From Marivita geojedonensis (GTDB lineage Bacteria; Pseudomonadota; Alphaproteobacteria; Rhodobacterales; Rhodobacteraceae): 64,000 nt of DNA. Below, one piece after another: positions 49,905 through 58,926 of this stretch; position 1 is the stretch's first letter, and every line of letters starts with the position of its first letter. The notes beneath the pieces are model-generated. The model made no database searches. It saw only the letters and a list, made by a program, of their open reading frames with translations, and was not told the DNA's origin. The stretch covers positions 248,001-312,000 of the forward strand of contig NZ_JFKC01000003.1 of NCBI RefSeq assembly GCF_002115805.1. Reading direction: 5' to 3'. Made by a program: the position numbers and the translations under genes.

Positions 49905-51449
49905 ATGGCAGAAGCAGCAACACGCAAACGGACCCGGGGTGGTGGCGGTGCCGCGCGGCGGGCCGAGCGCACGGCGGTTTCTGTAGAGACCGCCAAATTC
50001 ATTCAGCGGAACATTCCGAATTTCGAGATCCTGTCCGAAGAAGCACTGGAGATCATCGAGACCAATGCGGAGACCGTACTGGAAGAGATCGGCGTCGCAT
50101 TCGTCAATAACCCGGCTGCGCTGGACCGCTGGCGCGACGCCGGGGCCGATGTGACCGGAGAGCGCGTGCGAATCCCGCGCGGACTGGCCCGCAAACTGTG
50201 CAGCACCGCGCCCTCGACCTTCACCCAACATGCCCGAAACCCGAACCGTTCGGTCGATATCGGTGGGCGCAGTCTTGTGCTGGCGCCGGTCTATGGCCCG
50301 CCCTTCGTGCATGACGCGGCCGGTGGACGCCGCTATGCCACGATGGCCGACTTCGAGAAGTTCGTGAAACTGGGCTACATGTCCAAGTGGCTGCACCATT
50401 CCGGAGGCACCGTTTGCGAACCCACTGACATCCCGGTGAATAAGCGTCACCTCGACATGCTGGTGGCGCATATGACCCTGTCGGACAAGCCCTTCATGGG
50501 GTCCGTGACGGAACCCAGCCGGGCGCAGGACAGCGTCGAGATGTGCGAAATCCTGTTCGGAAAGCAGTTCGTTCAGGACAACACGGTGATGACCTCGCTC
50601 ATCAACATCAACTCGCCGATGACGTTCGACGATGTGATGATGGGCGCGCTGGAGGTCTATGCGGCCAACAATCAGGCCGCGATCATCAGCCCGTTCATTG
50701 TCGGTGGCGCGATGGCACCTGTATCCGTTGCGGGGACTTTGACACAGGTTCTGGCCGAAGTGATGGCCGGGATTGCCTACAGCCAGCTGATCCGCCCCGG
50801 AGCGCCCGTCATTTTCGGAGCTTTCGTGACCTCGATCGACATGAACTCCGGCGCGCCCACATTCGGCACCCCCGAGGCGAGCCAGATCACCTATGGCGCC
50901 GGTCAGTTGGCCCGCCGCATGGGCCTTCCGTTCCGGTCTGCCGGCAGCTTTACCGGCTCGAAACTGCCGGACGCGCAGGCGGCCTACGAAACGGCGAACA
51001 GTCTCAACATGGGTCTTCTCTCGGGCGTCAACTTCATGCTGCACGCCTGCGGCTGGCTTGAAGGCGGGCTTGTCTCGTCGTTCGAGAAATTCGTCATGGA
51101 TGCCGATCAGTTGGGGGCGCTGCACAAAATGGCGCAGGGCGTGTCCATCGACGAAGAGGCACAGGCGATGGGTGCGATTGCCGAAGTCGGCCCCGGGGGC
51201 CACTATCTTGGCTGTGCGCACACACAGGCGCATTTCAAGTCTGCATTCTGGCGATCCGAAGTGTTTGACTTCAAACCCTACGAGACATGGATCGAAGAAG
51301 GTGCGCGCGACACGATGGCGCTCGCAAGCGAACGCGTGAAACGTCTGCTTGATACCTATCAGCAGCCCGCACTTGACCCCGGCATCCACGAAGCCCTGAC
51401 AGAGTACGTGGCGAAGAAGAAAGCCTCGATGCCCGACGCCTTCATGTAA
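49905..51449 (+). CDS. MttB-superfamily methyltransferase (non-pyrrolysine)
   Basis: A 514-residue protein of the trimethylamine methyltransferase superfamily (COG5598). A basic, glycine-rich N-terminus (KRTRGGGGAARRAERTA) precedes the barrel; conserved blocks include ETVLEEIGVAFVNNPAALD, INSPMTFDDVMMGAL, the GFGTP-type segment GAPTFGTPEASQITYGAGQLARRMGLP and CGWLEGGLVSSFEKFV. No in-frame TAG is present, so it lacks pyrrolysine, as do MtgB-type glycine betaine methyltransferases. A corrinoid protein partner is not encoded here. Substrate is most likely a methylated amine, by inference. Confidence 0.87.
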   Translation: MAEAATRKRTRGGGGAARRAERTAVSVETAKFIQRNIPNFEILSEEALEIIETNAETVLEEIGVAFVNNPAALDRWRDAGADVTGERVRIPRGLARKLCSTAPSTFTQHARNPNRSVDIGGRSLVLAPVYGPPFVHDAAGGRRYATMADFEKFVKLGYMSKWLHHSGGTVCEPTDIPVNKRHLDMLVAHMTLSDKPFMGSVTEPSRAQDSVEMCEILFGKQFVQDNTVMTSLININSPMTFDDVMMGALEVYAANNQAAIISPFIVGGAMAPVSVAGTLTQVLAEVMAGIAYSQLIRPGAPVIFGAFVTSIDMNSGAPTFGTPEASQITYGAGQLARRMGLPFRSAGSFTGSKLPDAQAAYETANSLNMGLLSGVNFMLHACGWLEGGLVSSFEKFVMDADQLGALHKMAQGVSIDEEAQAMGAIAEVGPGGHYLGCAHTQAHFKSAFWRSEVFDFKPYETWIEEGARDTMALASERVKRLLDTYQQPALDPGIHEALTEYVAKKKASMPDAFM

Positions 51450-51753
51450 CGGGGCAGGGCGCGCCTGCCCGCGTCTGCGCGCGCAGCAGCTGTGCCTCGC
51501 CCATCAAGGCCGTCAGAACCTCAACATGCTCGGCGATGCTGTAACAGGCATCGCCGTTTTCGCGTCTTTCATTCTGCTCGGCCTCCAGAGCCATCAGCGC
51601 CACAAGCGCGGGGCCGGATCGCATCGCCGAGCCATAGCCGAGGAGCCGTGGGAGCCGGGTGTCGCGCCGGTACATCTGCATTCCGATCCGGGCGGCCCGG
51701 ATCAGGAGACGCGGACGGCGCAGGCTGGCGAGTTGTGTCAACAGATCTTGCAT
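51442..51753 (-). CDS. DUF6477-type protein
   Basis: A 103-residue protein of Rhodobacterales type, beginning MQDLLTQLASLRRPRLLIRAARIGMQ and with an Arg-rich helical region then MALEAEQNERREN. It overlaps the convergent end of the MttB-type gene by eight bases. It is divergent from the DUF6456-type gene, with which it shares a 245-base promoter region; the pairing suggests a joint role that is unknown. Naming is from memory of the family pattern. Confidence 0.7.
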   Translation of the reverse strand: MQDLLTQLASLRRPRLLIRAARIGMQMYRRDTRLPRLLGYGSAMRSGPALVALMALEAEQNERRENGDACYSIAEHVEVLTALMGEAQLLRAQTRAGAPCPVT

Positions 51754-51998
51754 TGGTGTCCCCTTGTGAATCGGCTGTATCGCCGGTTTGACGGGGTCAG
51801 GTATCGCACAACCTATGCGGGTGTTGCGTCGGGCCGGAATCTGCGAACGGTCATCTCTCCAATTGGTTACGAATTGGAAACAGAAACTTGTCCAGCCAGA
51901 AAAGTTAACAAAACAGAAACAAATACAATCCTAGGTTGTTCATCGTCTGTGGATAAGCCTGGGGATCTTTTTTGACAGACTCAACTTGGGGGTTCTCA
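51754..51998. promoter_or_regulatory. Divergent promoter region with a DnaA-box-like 9-mer
   Basis: 245 bases between the DUF6477-type and DUF6456-type genes; AT-rich around 51895-51956. It contains TGTGGATAA at 51948-51956, whose complement TTATCCACA is the consensus DnaA box, and GTTAAC near 51904. One copy alone could be chance. Confidence 0.4.
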
Positions 51999-53039
51999 AT
52001 GACTGACATTCAATCCGATTTAAACCACCCTTCTGCCAATGCTCTTCTGCCCGAAGCAGCGCGCCGTTATCTGGCGCACACGACGGATGGACGGCCAATT
52101 CGCGAAATTGCCCGGGAGGTGGGATGCCACGCATCCACGATCCTGCGCCAGGTGCGCAAACTTGAAACGCTGCGCGATGACCCGCTGGTGGATCGGGTTC
52201 TTGCCGAACCGGGTGACCTGCTGGATGATCCCGAGGACAGGCAGACCAGTATCGATGCGGCCACGCGTGCGCTGCGCCTGTTGTGCCTGCCTCGGGCGAT
52301 GATGCTCTACAGCGCGGACCTGCCCAAACCGGCCATCATCAAAACGGTTGATGAGGATGACACTGAACTGCTTGGGGCAATCGAACTGGATCTGGCCGCC
52401 GCATTGATCATGCGGAACTGGATTGCGCCAGAGGGGGGCACATCCATCAAACGATACCGCATTACGGCGGAAGGCCGCGGTGGCCTGTCCGAACTGATCG
52501 CGGCACAGGAATCGCGGGCTGCCCTTGCGCAGAGCGATGCGTCCGTCTTTCTGTCGGGCACGGGAAACGACCGGCGTTCGCGCAGCCGAGCGGTGTCGAA
52601 CGGACCGGGGTTTGAAAGCCCGCTATCCGCGCTCGCGCGGCGGCGTGGGCCAGACGGAAGCCCCTTTCTGTCACCGGATCTCGTGTCTGCCGGGGACCGT
52701 CTGCACGAAGATTATGCCATTGCGGGCTTCGGGAAATCTGATCTGATCGGATGGGACGGACCGGGGTCGCTGAAACCCCATTACGAGGCGGCGCACAAGA
52801 TGAAGGATCGCCGCCGTAGCGCCGCACTCCTGCGAACCCTCGACGCTATCCGTGATCTCGGTCCGGGCCTCAGCGAGGTTGTTCTGCGCTGCTGCTGCCT
52901 GCGCGAGGGGCTTGAGGCGACGGAAAAGCGGCTTGGCTGGTCGGCGCGTTCGGGAAAGGTGGTACTGCGCATCGCCCTGCAACGGCTGAGCCTCTTCTAT
53001 GGCAGAACCCTGACGAAGGACGGTGCGATGATCGGCTGA
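51999..53039 (+). CDS. DUF6456-type protein with N-terminal helix-turn-helix
   Basis: A 346-residue protein. The start is ATG at 51999 with GGGGG eight bases upstream; an in-frame TTG ten codons earlier is less likely. Residues 10-50 look like a helix-turn-helix (TTDGRPIREIAREVGCHASTILRQVRKLE). The C-terminal third (about residues 215-340), with LVSAGDRLHEDYAIAGF and GLSEVVLRCCCLREGLEATEKRLGWSARSGKVVLRIALQRLS, resembles the DUF6456 domain. It is probably a DNA-binding regulator; targets unknown. Confidence 0.8.
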   Translation: MTDIQSDLNHPSANALLPEAARRYLAHTTDGRPIREIAREVGCHASTILRQVRKLETLRDDPLVDRVLAEPGDLLDDPEDRQTSIDAATRALRLLCLPRAMMLYSADLPKPAIIKTVDEDDTELLGAIELDLAAALIMRNWIAPEGGTSIKRYRITAEGRGGLSELIAAQESRAALAQSDASVFLSGTGNDRRSRSRAVSNGPGFESPLSALARRRGPDGSPFLSPDLVSAGDRLHEDYAIAGFGKSDLIGWDGPGSLKPHYEAAHKMKDRRRSAALLRTLDAIRDLGPGLSEVVLRCCCLREGLEATEKRLGWSARSGKVVLRIALQRLSLFYGRTLTKDGAMIG

Positions 53040-53113
53040 AGCTGTTTCTGCCATCGGGACAGATCGACGCAACACAGGGTCGGAAACTGCGGAAATTGCA
53101 GTGTTTTCGGGGT

Positions 53114-53185
53114 GCAGGAGGTACTCGTTACATTTGGGAATTTGAAGCTGCAATGCAGCTATGCAACACTGGTACTACCTCCTGC
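53114..53185. repeat. Nested inverted repeats upstream of lipA
   Basis: Outer arms GCAGGAGGTA (53114-53123) and TACCTCCTGC (53176-53185) are perfectly complementary and contain Shine-Dalgarno and anti-Shine-Dalgarno sequences. An inner palindrome AGCTGCA-A-TGCAGCT lies at 53146-53160. A 15-codon frame (53153-53200) with three Cys codons overlaps the 3' arm but has no good ribosome site. Confidence 0.7.
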
Positions 53186-53234
53186 TGGTCTATATGTTAG
53201 ACGAGTTCAAACCTGACATTGCGGGGAAAAACCG

Positions 53235-54185
53235 TTGCGTGACCTCAAGATTCCTGAACAGCGCCACCCAGAGAAGGCGCATCGCCCGGACAACGCTCAG
53301 CCCAAGAAGCCCAGCTGGATCCGGGTGAAAGCGCCGGGCGGCGAAGGCTATAACGAAACCCGCCGCATCATGCGCGAGCACAAGCTCGTGACCGTGTGCG
53401 AAGAAGCGGGTTGCCCGAATGCGGGCGAATGCTGGAGCCAGGGCCACGCCACCATGATGATCATGGGGGAAATCTGTACGCGCGGCTGCACCTTCTGCAA
53501 CATCGCGACCGGACGTCCCGACACGCTGGATGCGTTCGAACCGGGCCGCGTGGCGGACGCGGTTCAAAAGCTGGGTCTGAACCACGTGGTCATCACCTCG
53601 GTGGACCGCGACGATCTCGAAGACGGTGGGGCCGAGCATTTTGCCCAGACGATCCGCGCGGTGCGGCATCGCTCACCCGACACGACGATCGAAATCCTGA
53701 CGCCGGATTTCCTGAAATGCGCGCCCGAGGCACTGGAAGTTGTCGTCGCAGCGCGGCCGGACGTGTTCAACCACAATCTGGAAACCGTTCCGGGCCTCTA
53801 CCCCGAAGTGCGCCCCGGCGCGCGCTATTTCCATTCCCTGCGTCTGTTGCAGCGGGTCAAAGAGATCGATCCATCGATCTTCACGAAGTCGGGAATCATG
53901 GTGGGGCTGGGTGAAAACCGGCAGTCGGTGATGCAGGTCATGGATGACATGCGCGCGGCGGATGTCGATTTCCTGACCATCGGCCAATATCTTCAGCCGA
54001 CCCCGAAACACCACGCGGTGGACCGCTTCGTGACCCCGGAAGAGTTTTCAGGCTACGAGAAGGCGGCCTATGGCAAGGGCTTCCTGATGGTGTCGGCGAC
54101 GCCGCTCACCCGGTCCTCCTATCACGCAGGCGATGATTTCGCGCGGCTGCGCGCCAACCGCGAAGCGAAACTCGCACGGGTCTGA
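53235..54185 (+). CDS. lipA: Lipoyl synthase
   Basis: A 316-residue radical SAM enzyme that inserts two sulfurs into octanoyl groups to give lipoyl cofactor. The auxiliary cluster cysteines are in [15 protein letters not shown], the SAM cluster motif is [15 protein letters not shown], and the C-terminal cluster ligand motif is [12 protein letters not shown]. Initiation is at TTG (53235), with GCGGGGAAAA upstream. The leader sequence CTGACATTGCGGGGAAAA is nearly the same as that before ctrA. Possible translational control by the inverted repeat. Confidence 0.97.
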   Translation: MRDLKIPEQRHPEKAHRPDNAQPKKPSWIRVKAPGGEGYNETRRIMREHKLVTVCEEAGCPNAGECWSQGHATMMIMGEICTRGCTFCNIATGRPDTLDAFEPGRVADAVQKLGLNHVVITSVDRDDLEDGGAEHFAQTIRAVRHRSPDTTIEILTPDFLKCAPEALEVVVAARPDVFNHNLETVPGLYPEVRPGARYFHSLRLLQRVKEIDPSIFTKSGIMVGLGENRQSVMQVMDDMRAADVDFLTIGQYLQPTPKHHAVDRFVTPEEFSGYEKAAYGKGFLMVSATPLTRSSYHAGDDFARLRANREAKLARV

Positions 54186-54242
54186 GCCCGACCCCTAGAG
54201 GGCTTTGGCGCACCGGAACCATGTGAATATGCAAAGAATGTC

Positions 54243-54266
54243 GTCCAAGTCTCACGAGACTTGGAC
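54243..54266. terminator. Stem-loop between convergent lipA and cytochrome genes
   Basis: GTCCAAGTCT-CACG-AGACTTGGAC, a perfect 10-bp stem without a U-run on either side. It lies at the 3' ends of both genes, just before the cytochrome stop codon. Could be a rho-independent-like barrier or mRNA stabiliser. Confidence 0.5.
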
Positions 54267-55150
54267 TACGGCAGCGCCTTGAGATAGGCCGCCACGGCTT
54301 CTCGATCACTGGCGGGCAGCTTGGTGAAATTCGCGATTACCGCCACCATATGCCCTCCGGCACTGTCGAAATCGGGTGTGAAACCCGTTTCGAGGTAATA
54401 CGCAATCTCGGTGCTGCCCCATGTAAGATCATCGGGCGTCAGCGACGGGATCGTACCGCGCCCGGAAGGGTTCGGCGCGCCGGCCAGCCAGGCATCGCGG
54501 TCCAGCCCGCCCAGCGCATCGCGGGGCGTGTGACATTCGCCGCAATGGGCCAGCGCCTCGACAAGATAGCGGCCACGGGCAATCTGATCCGTCTCAGCGG
54601 ATGCCATCACCCAGTCGTCGGTCATATAAAGCTGTTTCCAGACCCCGACCGCGCGGCGGATGTTGAAGGGAAATCCGACCTCGTGCGGCTCACTGGGCGT
54701 CGCGTCCTGCGGCAGCGTCTGCCAATAGGCCCAGAGATCGGCCACATCCTGCTCGGTCATGTGAAGATACGCGGCATAGGGAAAGGCCGGGTAATAGTGC
54801 TGTCCCTCGGGCGAAACGCCTCTGGTCACGGCGCTTGCGAACTCGGCCAGTGTCCAGCCGCCGATTCCTGCCTCGGGATGGGGGGAAACGTTAGGCGCGA
54901 TGAAGGTGCCGAAATCGGATGCAAAGCGCTGACCGCCCGCAAGCACCAGCTTGGCCTCGCCCTCGGCGTCGGGCGCCGCGTGGCAGGACGCACAGCCTGC
55001 CGCGGTAAAGACCGTTTCGCCATTGGCCGGGTCGGCATCGATCCCGGCCAAAGCGGTGTCATCCAGAGGTGTGGCCTGCGTCAAAACCCATCCGGTGGCC
55101 GCGCCAAGGCCACCCAGAATCACAACGGTCCGGACCAGTCCACGCCACAT
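54266..55150 (-). CDS. Membrane-anchored dihaem cytochrome c
   Basis: A 294-residue protein with an uncleaved-type N-terminal membrane helix (VVILGGLGAATGWVL) and two haem c sites, CASCH (Cys53-His57) and CGECH (Cys203-His207). Each is in a class I-type cytochrome fold, giving a two-domain electron carrier in the periplasm, similar to the dihaem subunits of alcohol, aldehyde or thiosulfate dehydrogenases. No dehydrogenase gene is present here. It follows the cytochrome c' gene on the same strand with a 9-base gap. Confidence 0.9.
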   Translation of the reverse strand: MWRGLVRTVVILGGLGAATGWVLTQATPLDDTALAGIDADPANGETVFTAAGCASCHAAPDAEGEAKLVLAGGQRFASDFGTFIAPNVSPHPEAGIGGWTLAEFASAVTRGVSPEGQHYYPAFPYAAYLHMTEQDVADLWAYWQTLPQDATPSEPHEVGFPFNIRRAVGVWKQLYMTDDWVMASAETDQIARGRYLVEALAHCGECHTPRDALGGLDRDAWLAGAPNPSGRGTIPSLTPDDLTWGSTEIAYYLETGFTPDFDSAGGHMVAVIANFTKLPASDREAVAAYLKALP

Positions 55151-55159
55151 GGCAGCAGA

Positions 55160-55621
55160 TCAGTTCGCAGGAGCGCGATGCGTGTCGTGGCAGGCTTTGC
55201 ACGCCCCGCCAACCTGACCCATGAGCGGGCCAAGCGCTTCCTGACCACCTGCGGCAGATGCCTGAATCGCCTTGGCGGCGGTGCCGAAATCTGCCCACTT
55301 GGACAGGAAGTCGTCGTTCTGCTCCCAGATCGTGGTCTGTGCACGGGTGCCTTCGATGGACATGTCATCCGAACCCGCGGGCCACATCGGCGCCTGCTGG
55401 ATCATGGACACCGCCACCAGCGTGTCTGCAGCGGCCTGCGCGGCCTCAGCGTTGTATTCCGTTTTGCCCTGGGCCATGCCGCCCAGAATGCCAAGGTTGA
55501 TGGCCATAATGCGGAACTGTCCCTGACGCGCTTTCAGCTGGGCCGAGAAGTCATCCTGGGCGTATGCTGCAGTGCCACAACCCAAAGCCGCAAGGGCAAT
55601 CGCAAGTTTCAGATGTTTCAT
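55160..55621 (-). CDS. cycP: Cytochrome c' (class II)
   Basis: A 153-residue four-helix-bundle cytochrome. A signal peptide (MKHLKLAIALAALGCGTAAYAQ) is cut near residue 21, and the class II C-terminal haem site CKACH is at Cys141-His145. A conserved Arg near residue 37 (GQFRIMAINL) matches the haem-pocket region. The family binds NO and CO and is linked to nitrosative stress and denitrification. It is upstream of the dihaem cytochrome gene; the pair is divergent from a LysR-type regulator that may control them. Confidence 0.9.
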   Translation of the reverse strand: MKHLKLAIALAALGCGTAAYAQDDFSAQLKARQGQFRIMAINLGILGGMAQGKTEYNAEAAQAAADTLVAVSMIQQAPMWPAGSDDMSIEGTRAQTTIWEQNDDFLSKWADFGTAAKAIQASAAGGQEALGPLMGQVGGACKACHDTHRAPAN

Positions 55622-55720
55622 GGTAATCGTCACTCCCTGAAATGTGTTCTCTACCATACGTAGTATGCCTCGCCCTCAGCACAAATTAATTGTTAGAAAT
55701 TGCAAAAAGGGTCGGCATTC

Positions 55721-56590
55721 ATGCACAAGTTGAACTGGGATGATTTGCGTTACGTCTTGGCGGTGGCGGACACCGGCTCTGTAAACGCGGCTGCAAAATC
55801 TCTTGGAGTGAACCATGCCACCGTGCTGCGTCGGATCGCGGCGTTCGAAGAGGCAAGCGGCGGGCCGGTCTTTGAACGCGGCGCGACCGGCTATCGGCTG
55901 CGTACCGACCGGGCCCCGGTGATCGAGGCGGCGCGTCTTGCCGCCCAGCACGTGAATTCGGTGGAAGTTCTGATGCGCGGCGGCACGGCCGGAACGGGCA
56001 CCGTCCTGCGGCTCACAAGTACCGACACACTGTGCCAGACCGTGCTGGCCTGGATTTTTCCCGCACTGTCACGCCGCATTGCGCCGGATCGGATCACCTA
56101 TGTGCAATCCAACCCGCATCTGGACATGGCGCGCCTGAGTGCCGATCTGTCAGTGCGCCCGGCCATGGAACTGACCGACGACCTGTCAGGTCATCAGATC
56201 GGTGTAATGCGTTTCGCGCTCTATCATCGTGCCGGAGCCAACGTGCCGCAGGTCTGGCTGGGGCTGTCAGGTGCGCTGTCCCGATCGCAACCCGCGCGCT
56301 GGATGGCCGAGAATATCGAACCGTCAGACGTGATCGCCACCGCTGACAGTTTCTGCGCCCTGTCCGAGATTGCCGCAGCCGGGTCGGGGCGGGTGATCCT
56401 GCCCTGTATTCTGGGCGATGCCCATTCCGGACTGCAGCGCGATGGATCGATGGTGATTCCCGATCTGTCAGTTCCGCTCTGGGTGGCCTGCCACCGCGAC
56501 GTGGCCGGAAGCGACCGTATCCGCCGGAGCATGGACGCGGTGACGAAGCTGGTGAAACCCCATGCCGACCGGCTTGAGGGCCGGGGCTGA
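55721..56590 (+). CDS. LysR-family transcriptional regulator
   Basis: A 289-residue regulator. N-terminal helix-turn-helix: LNWDDLRYVLAVADTGSVNAAAKSLGVNHATVLRRIAAFE (key residues: Ser-Val, His-Ala-Thr, Arg-Arg). The effector domain follows from about residue 95. The start at 55721 (MHKLNWDD) is family-like. It is divergent from the two cytochrome genes, and LysR regulators typically control the divergent neighbour; effector unknown. It reads towards hpt, with a short gap between the convergent genes. Confidence 0.9.
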   Translation: MHKLNWDDLRYVLAVADTGSVNAAAKSLGVNHATVLRRIAAFEEASGGPVFERGATGYRLRTDRAPVIEAARLAAQHVNSVEVLMRGGTAGTGTVLRLTSTDTLCQTVLAWIFPALSRRIAPDRITYVQSNPHLDMARLSADLSVRPAMELTDDLSGHQIGVMRFALYHRAGANVPQVWLGLSGALSRSQPARWMAENIEPSDVIATADSFCALSEIAAAGSGRVILPCILGDAHSGLQRDGSMVIPDLSVPLWVACHRDVAGSDRIRRSMDAVTKLVKPHADRLEGRG

Positions 56591-56601
56591 CAATCGGACG
56601 C

Positions 56602-57144
56602 TCAGCTGTCGGGGAACCGCACCTTGCCGATATAGGGGAGGTTGCGGTTGCGCTGCGCATAATCGATGCCATAGCCGACCACGAATTCATCTGGAATCGA
56701 GAACCCGATCCAATCGGCCGTGACATCGGTCTCCCGGCGCGACGGCTTGTCGAGCAGTGCAATCGTCCGCAACCGTCCCGGATTGCGCGACTCCAGAAGG
56801 CCCACAACGTGTTTCAGCGTGTGCCCGGTGTCGACGATATCCTCAACCACCAGAACATCGCGCCCTTCGATCTGCCCGCGCAGGTCCTTCAGGATGCGCA
56901 CCTCGCGGCTCGATTCCATGCTGTCGCCGTACGAGGACGCTTCGAGGAAATCCACCTCGACCGGCAGATCCAGTTCGCGCACGAGATCGGCAATGAAGAC
57001 GAAACTCCCGCGCAGAAGACCCACGACCACCAGTTTGTCGGTGTCGCGGAACTCTTCCCGGATCGCAACGCACAGCTCTTCGATGCGCGCGGCGATCGCT
57101 TTGGCCGAGATCATTTCATCGATGACATAAGGACGCTCTGACAT
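56602..57144 (-). CDS. hpt: Hypoxanthine phosphoribosyltransferase
   Basis: A 180-residue purine-salvage enzyme that makes IMP/GMP from the base and PRPP. The PRPP-binding loop is [15 protein letters not shown], the acidic and Lys-containing segments [11 protein letters not shown] and [11 protein letters not shown] are typical. The start [23 protein letters not shown] gives the correct family N-terminus; the longer frame upstream is antisense to the RatA-like gene. Normal length. Confidence 0.96.
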   Translation of the reverse strand: MSERPYVIDEMISAKAIAARIEELCVAIREEFRDTDKLVVVGLLRGSFVFIADLVRELDLPVEVDFLEASSYGDSMESSREVRILKDLRGQIEGRDVLVVEDIVDTGHTLKHVVGLLESRNPGRLRTIALLDKPSRRETDVTADWIGFSIPDEFVVGYGIDYAQRNRNLPYIGKVRFPDS

Positions 57145-57216
57145 AGGTTTCCCTTGATTTTTCGCGCGCACAATACGACATCCCCCGCCACTGTCACGGT
57201 CAAAACACAAGAGCAG

Positions 57217-57660
57217 ATGCCGACACATTCCGAAACCCGCACCCTGCCGTACACGGCGCAACAGATGTATGATCTGGTCGCGGACGTGGCGAGTTATCCG
57301 AAATTCCTGCCATGGACAGCGGCCGCGCGCATTCGGTCGCGTGAGGATCGGGGCGATCACGAAGAGATGCTGGCGGATCTGGTGATCAGCTTCAAAGTCT
57401 TCCGCGAACGCTTTGGCAGCCGCGTTGTGCTCTGGCCCAAACAGAAGAAGATCGACACCGAATACCTTGATGGTCCGTTCCGGCACATGCACTCCAACTG
57501 GGGGTTCAGAGATGTCGAGGACGGGGTCGAAGTGACTTTCTTCGTCGATTTCGAATTCAAGAACCGCATCCTGCAAGGCGCAGCGGGCATGTTCTTTTAT
57601 GAAGCGATGCAACGCATCGTCCGCGCGTTCGAGCGCCGGGCGGCCGAGCTTTACGGGTAG
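57217..57660 (+). CDS. RatA/COQ10-type START-fold protein
   Basis: A 147-residue protein of the polyketide-cyclase/START superfamily: [27 protein letters not shown] at the N-terminus and [22 protein letters not shown] at the C-terminus. In mitochondria and alphaproteobacteria the COQ10 homologue binds ubiquinone and supports respiration; E. coli RatA has been described as a toxin that binds the 50S subunit, but that role need not apply. Start chosen at 57217, where [12 protein letters not shown] begins. Downstream of the divergent hpt gene. Confidence 0.9.
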   Translation: MPTHSETRTLPYTAQQMYDLVADVASYPKFLPWTAAARIRSREDRGDHEEMLADLVISFKVFRERFGSRVVLWPKQKKIDTEYLDGPFRHMHSNWGFRDVEDGVEVTFFVDFEFKNRILQGAAGMFFYEAMQRIVRAFERRAAELYG

Positions 57661-57686
57661 AGCGCAAACGCCCGGACAGGCGCCCA

Positions 57687-57713
57687 GAAAAAAGGCGGAC
57701 CGATTGGTCCGCC
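57687..57713 (-). terminator. Intrinsic terminator of amt (bidirectional stem)
   Basis: GGCGGACC-GATT-GGTCCGCC, an 8-bp perfect stem. On the minus strand it is followed by six U; on the plus strand only by TTCG. It therefore primarily serves amt, and sits between the convergent RatA-like and amt genes. Confidence 0.88.
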
Positions 57714-57738
57714 TTCGCACTCGTTACCACTAAGTCTG

Positions 57739-58926
57739 TTACGACGCGTGTTCGTAGGCCCGTTCACCATGCACGGCGAGGTCGAGGCCAGTTGTCTCGG
57801 TTTCTTCATCCACCCGAAGCGGTGTGATCAGTTTGACCACAAAGATCAGGACCACCGTCACCAAGGCGGTGAACACGCCGACGATGACCAGCGATCCAAG
57901 CTGCGCGGCAAAGCTGCCTGCGCCGAAGATGGCGATCATGATGGTTCCGAAGATGCCACCGACGCCGTGTACCGCGAAGACGTCCAGCGTGTCGTCGATC
58001 TTGAGCATGTTGCGCACGACCGTCACGGCCTCCTGACACAGCACACCGGCCACCGCGCCGATGATCAGCGCCTCGACAGGGCCGACAAAACCCGAGGCTG
58101 GCGTGATCGAGGCAAGACCCGCAATGGTCCCGGTCACCATGCCGACCAGCGATGCCTTGCCGAACTTGATCCGTTCCCACAGTGCCCATGTCAGCGATGC
58201 GGTCGCAGCCGAGATATGTGTCACGGTCAGTGCCATCGCTGCACCGCCGTCCGCAGCCAGCTGCGAACCGCCATTGAAGCCGAACCAGCCAACCCACAGC
58301 ATCGCCGCGCCGATCATCACGTAACCGGGATTGTGCGGCGGCGTGGTCTGGTTCCGCCGGGGGCCAAGGAAGACCGCAAGGATCAAGGCCGCAAGACCTG
58401 CGGTTTCGTGCACCACGATGCCGCCTGCAAAGTCACGTACGCCGGTTTCGCCGAAGATCCCGCCATCGGCAAGGAACCCGCCGCCCCAGATCCAGTGAAC
58501 GACCGGCGCATAGCACAGAAGCATCCAAAGTGCCGAGAACAGCAGTACGAAGCCGAAGCCCACACGTTCGACATAGGCCCCGACGATCAGCGCCGGGGTG
58601 ATGATCGCAAAGGTCATCTGGAACGCAAAGAACAGAACCTCGGGCAGGGTGCCCGAAAGTGCATCCCCATCGACGCCCAGAAGGAACATCTTGCCCAGAC
58701 CGCCCCAGTAGGCACCGCCATCGCCAAAAGCGATGGAATAGCCAACGGCCAGCCACAGAACGCTCATCAAACAGGCAATCGCGTAACAGTGCATGAAGAC
58801 ACTCAGCACATTCCGCGCCCGCACAAGCCCGCCGTAAAACAGGGCAAGCCCCGGCAGCGTCATGAACAGCACAAGCGCTGTTGCCACGATAATCCAGGCC
58901 GTATCGGCTCCGTTCATCTGTCCCAT
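57739..58926 (-). CDS. amt: Ammonium transporter
   Basis: A 395-residue Amt/MEP/Rh channel with eleven membrane helices. Signatures: MTLPGLALFYGGLVRARNVLSV, the Trp-rich VHWIWGGGFLADGGIFGETGVRDFAGGIVVHETAG segment (key His of the pore) and FAVHGVGGIFGTIM with the second pore His. A glnK gene, usually its neighbour, is not adjacent, so the PII partner is elsewhere. Expression is expected to depend on NtrC under nitrogen limitation; ntrBC is nearby but in another unit. No clear sigma-54 site is seen upstream. Confidence 0.96.
   Translation of the reverse strand: MGQMNGADTAWIIVATALVLFMTLPGLALFYGGLVRARNVLSVFMHCYAIACLMSVLWLAVGYSIAFGDGGAYWGGLGKMFLLGVDGDALSGTLPEVLFFAFQMTFAIITPALIVGAYVERVGFGFVLLFSALWMLLCYAPVVHWIWGGGFLADGGIFGETGVRDFAGGIVVHETAGLAALILAVFLGPRRNQTTPPHNPGYVMIGAAMLWVGWFGFNGGSQLAADGGAAMALTVTHISAATASLTWALWERIKFGKASLVGMVTGTIAGLASITPASGFVGPVEALIIGAVAGVLCQEAVTVVRNMLKIDDTLDVFAVHGVGGIFGTIMIAIFGAGSFAAQLGSLVIVGVFTALVTVVLIFVVKLITPLRVDEETETTGLDLAVHGERAYEHAS

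Noticed and set aside
53153-53200. 15-codon frame with three Cys codons before lipA
   Set aside because: No convincing ribosome site or promoter; it overlaps a palindrome that constrains its sequence. Kept only as a note in the lipA finding.
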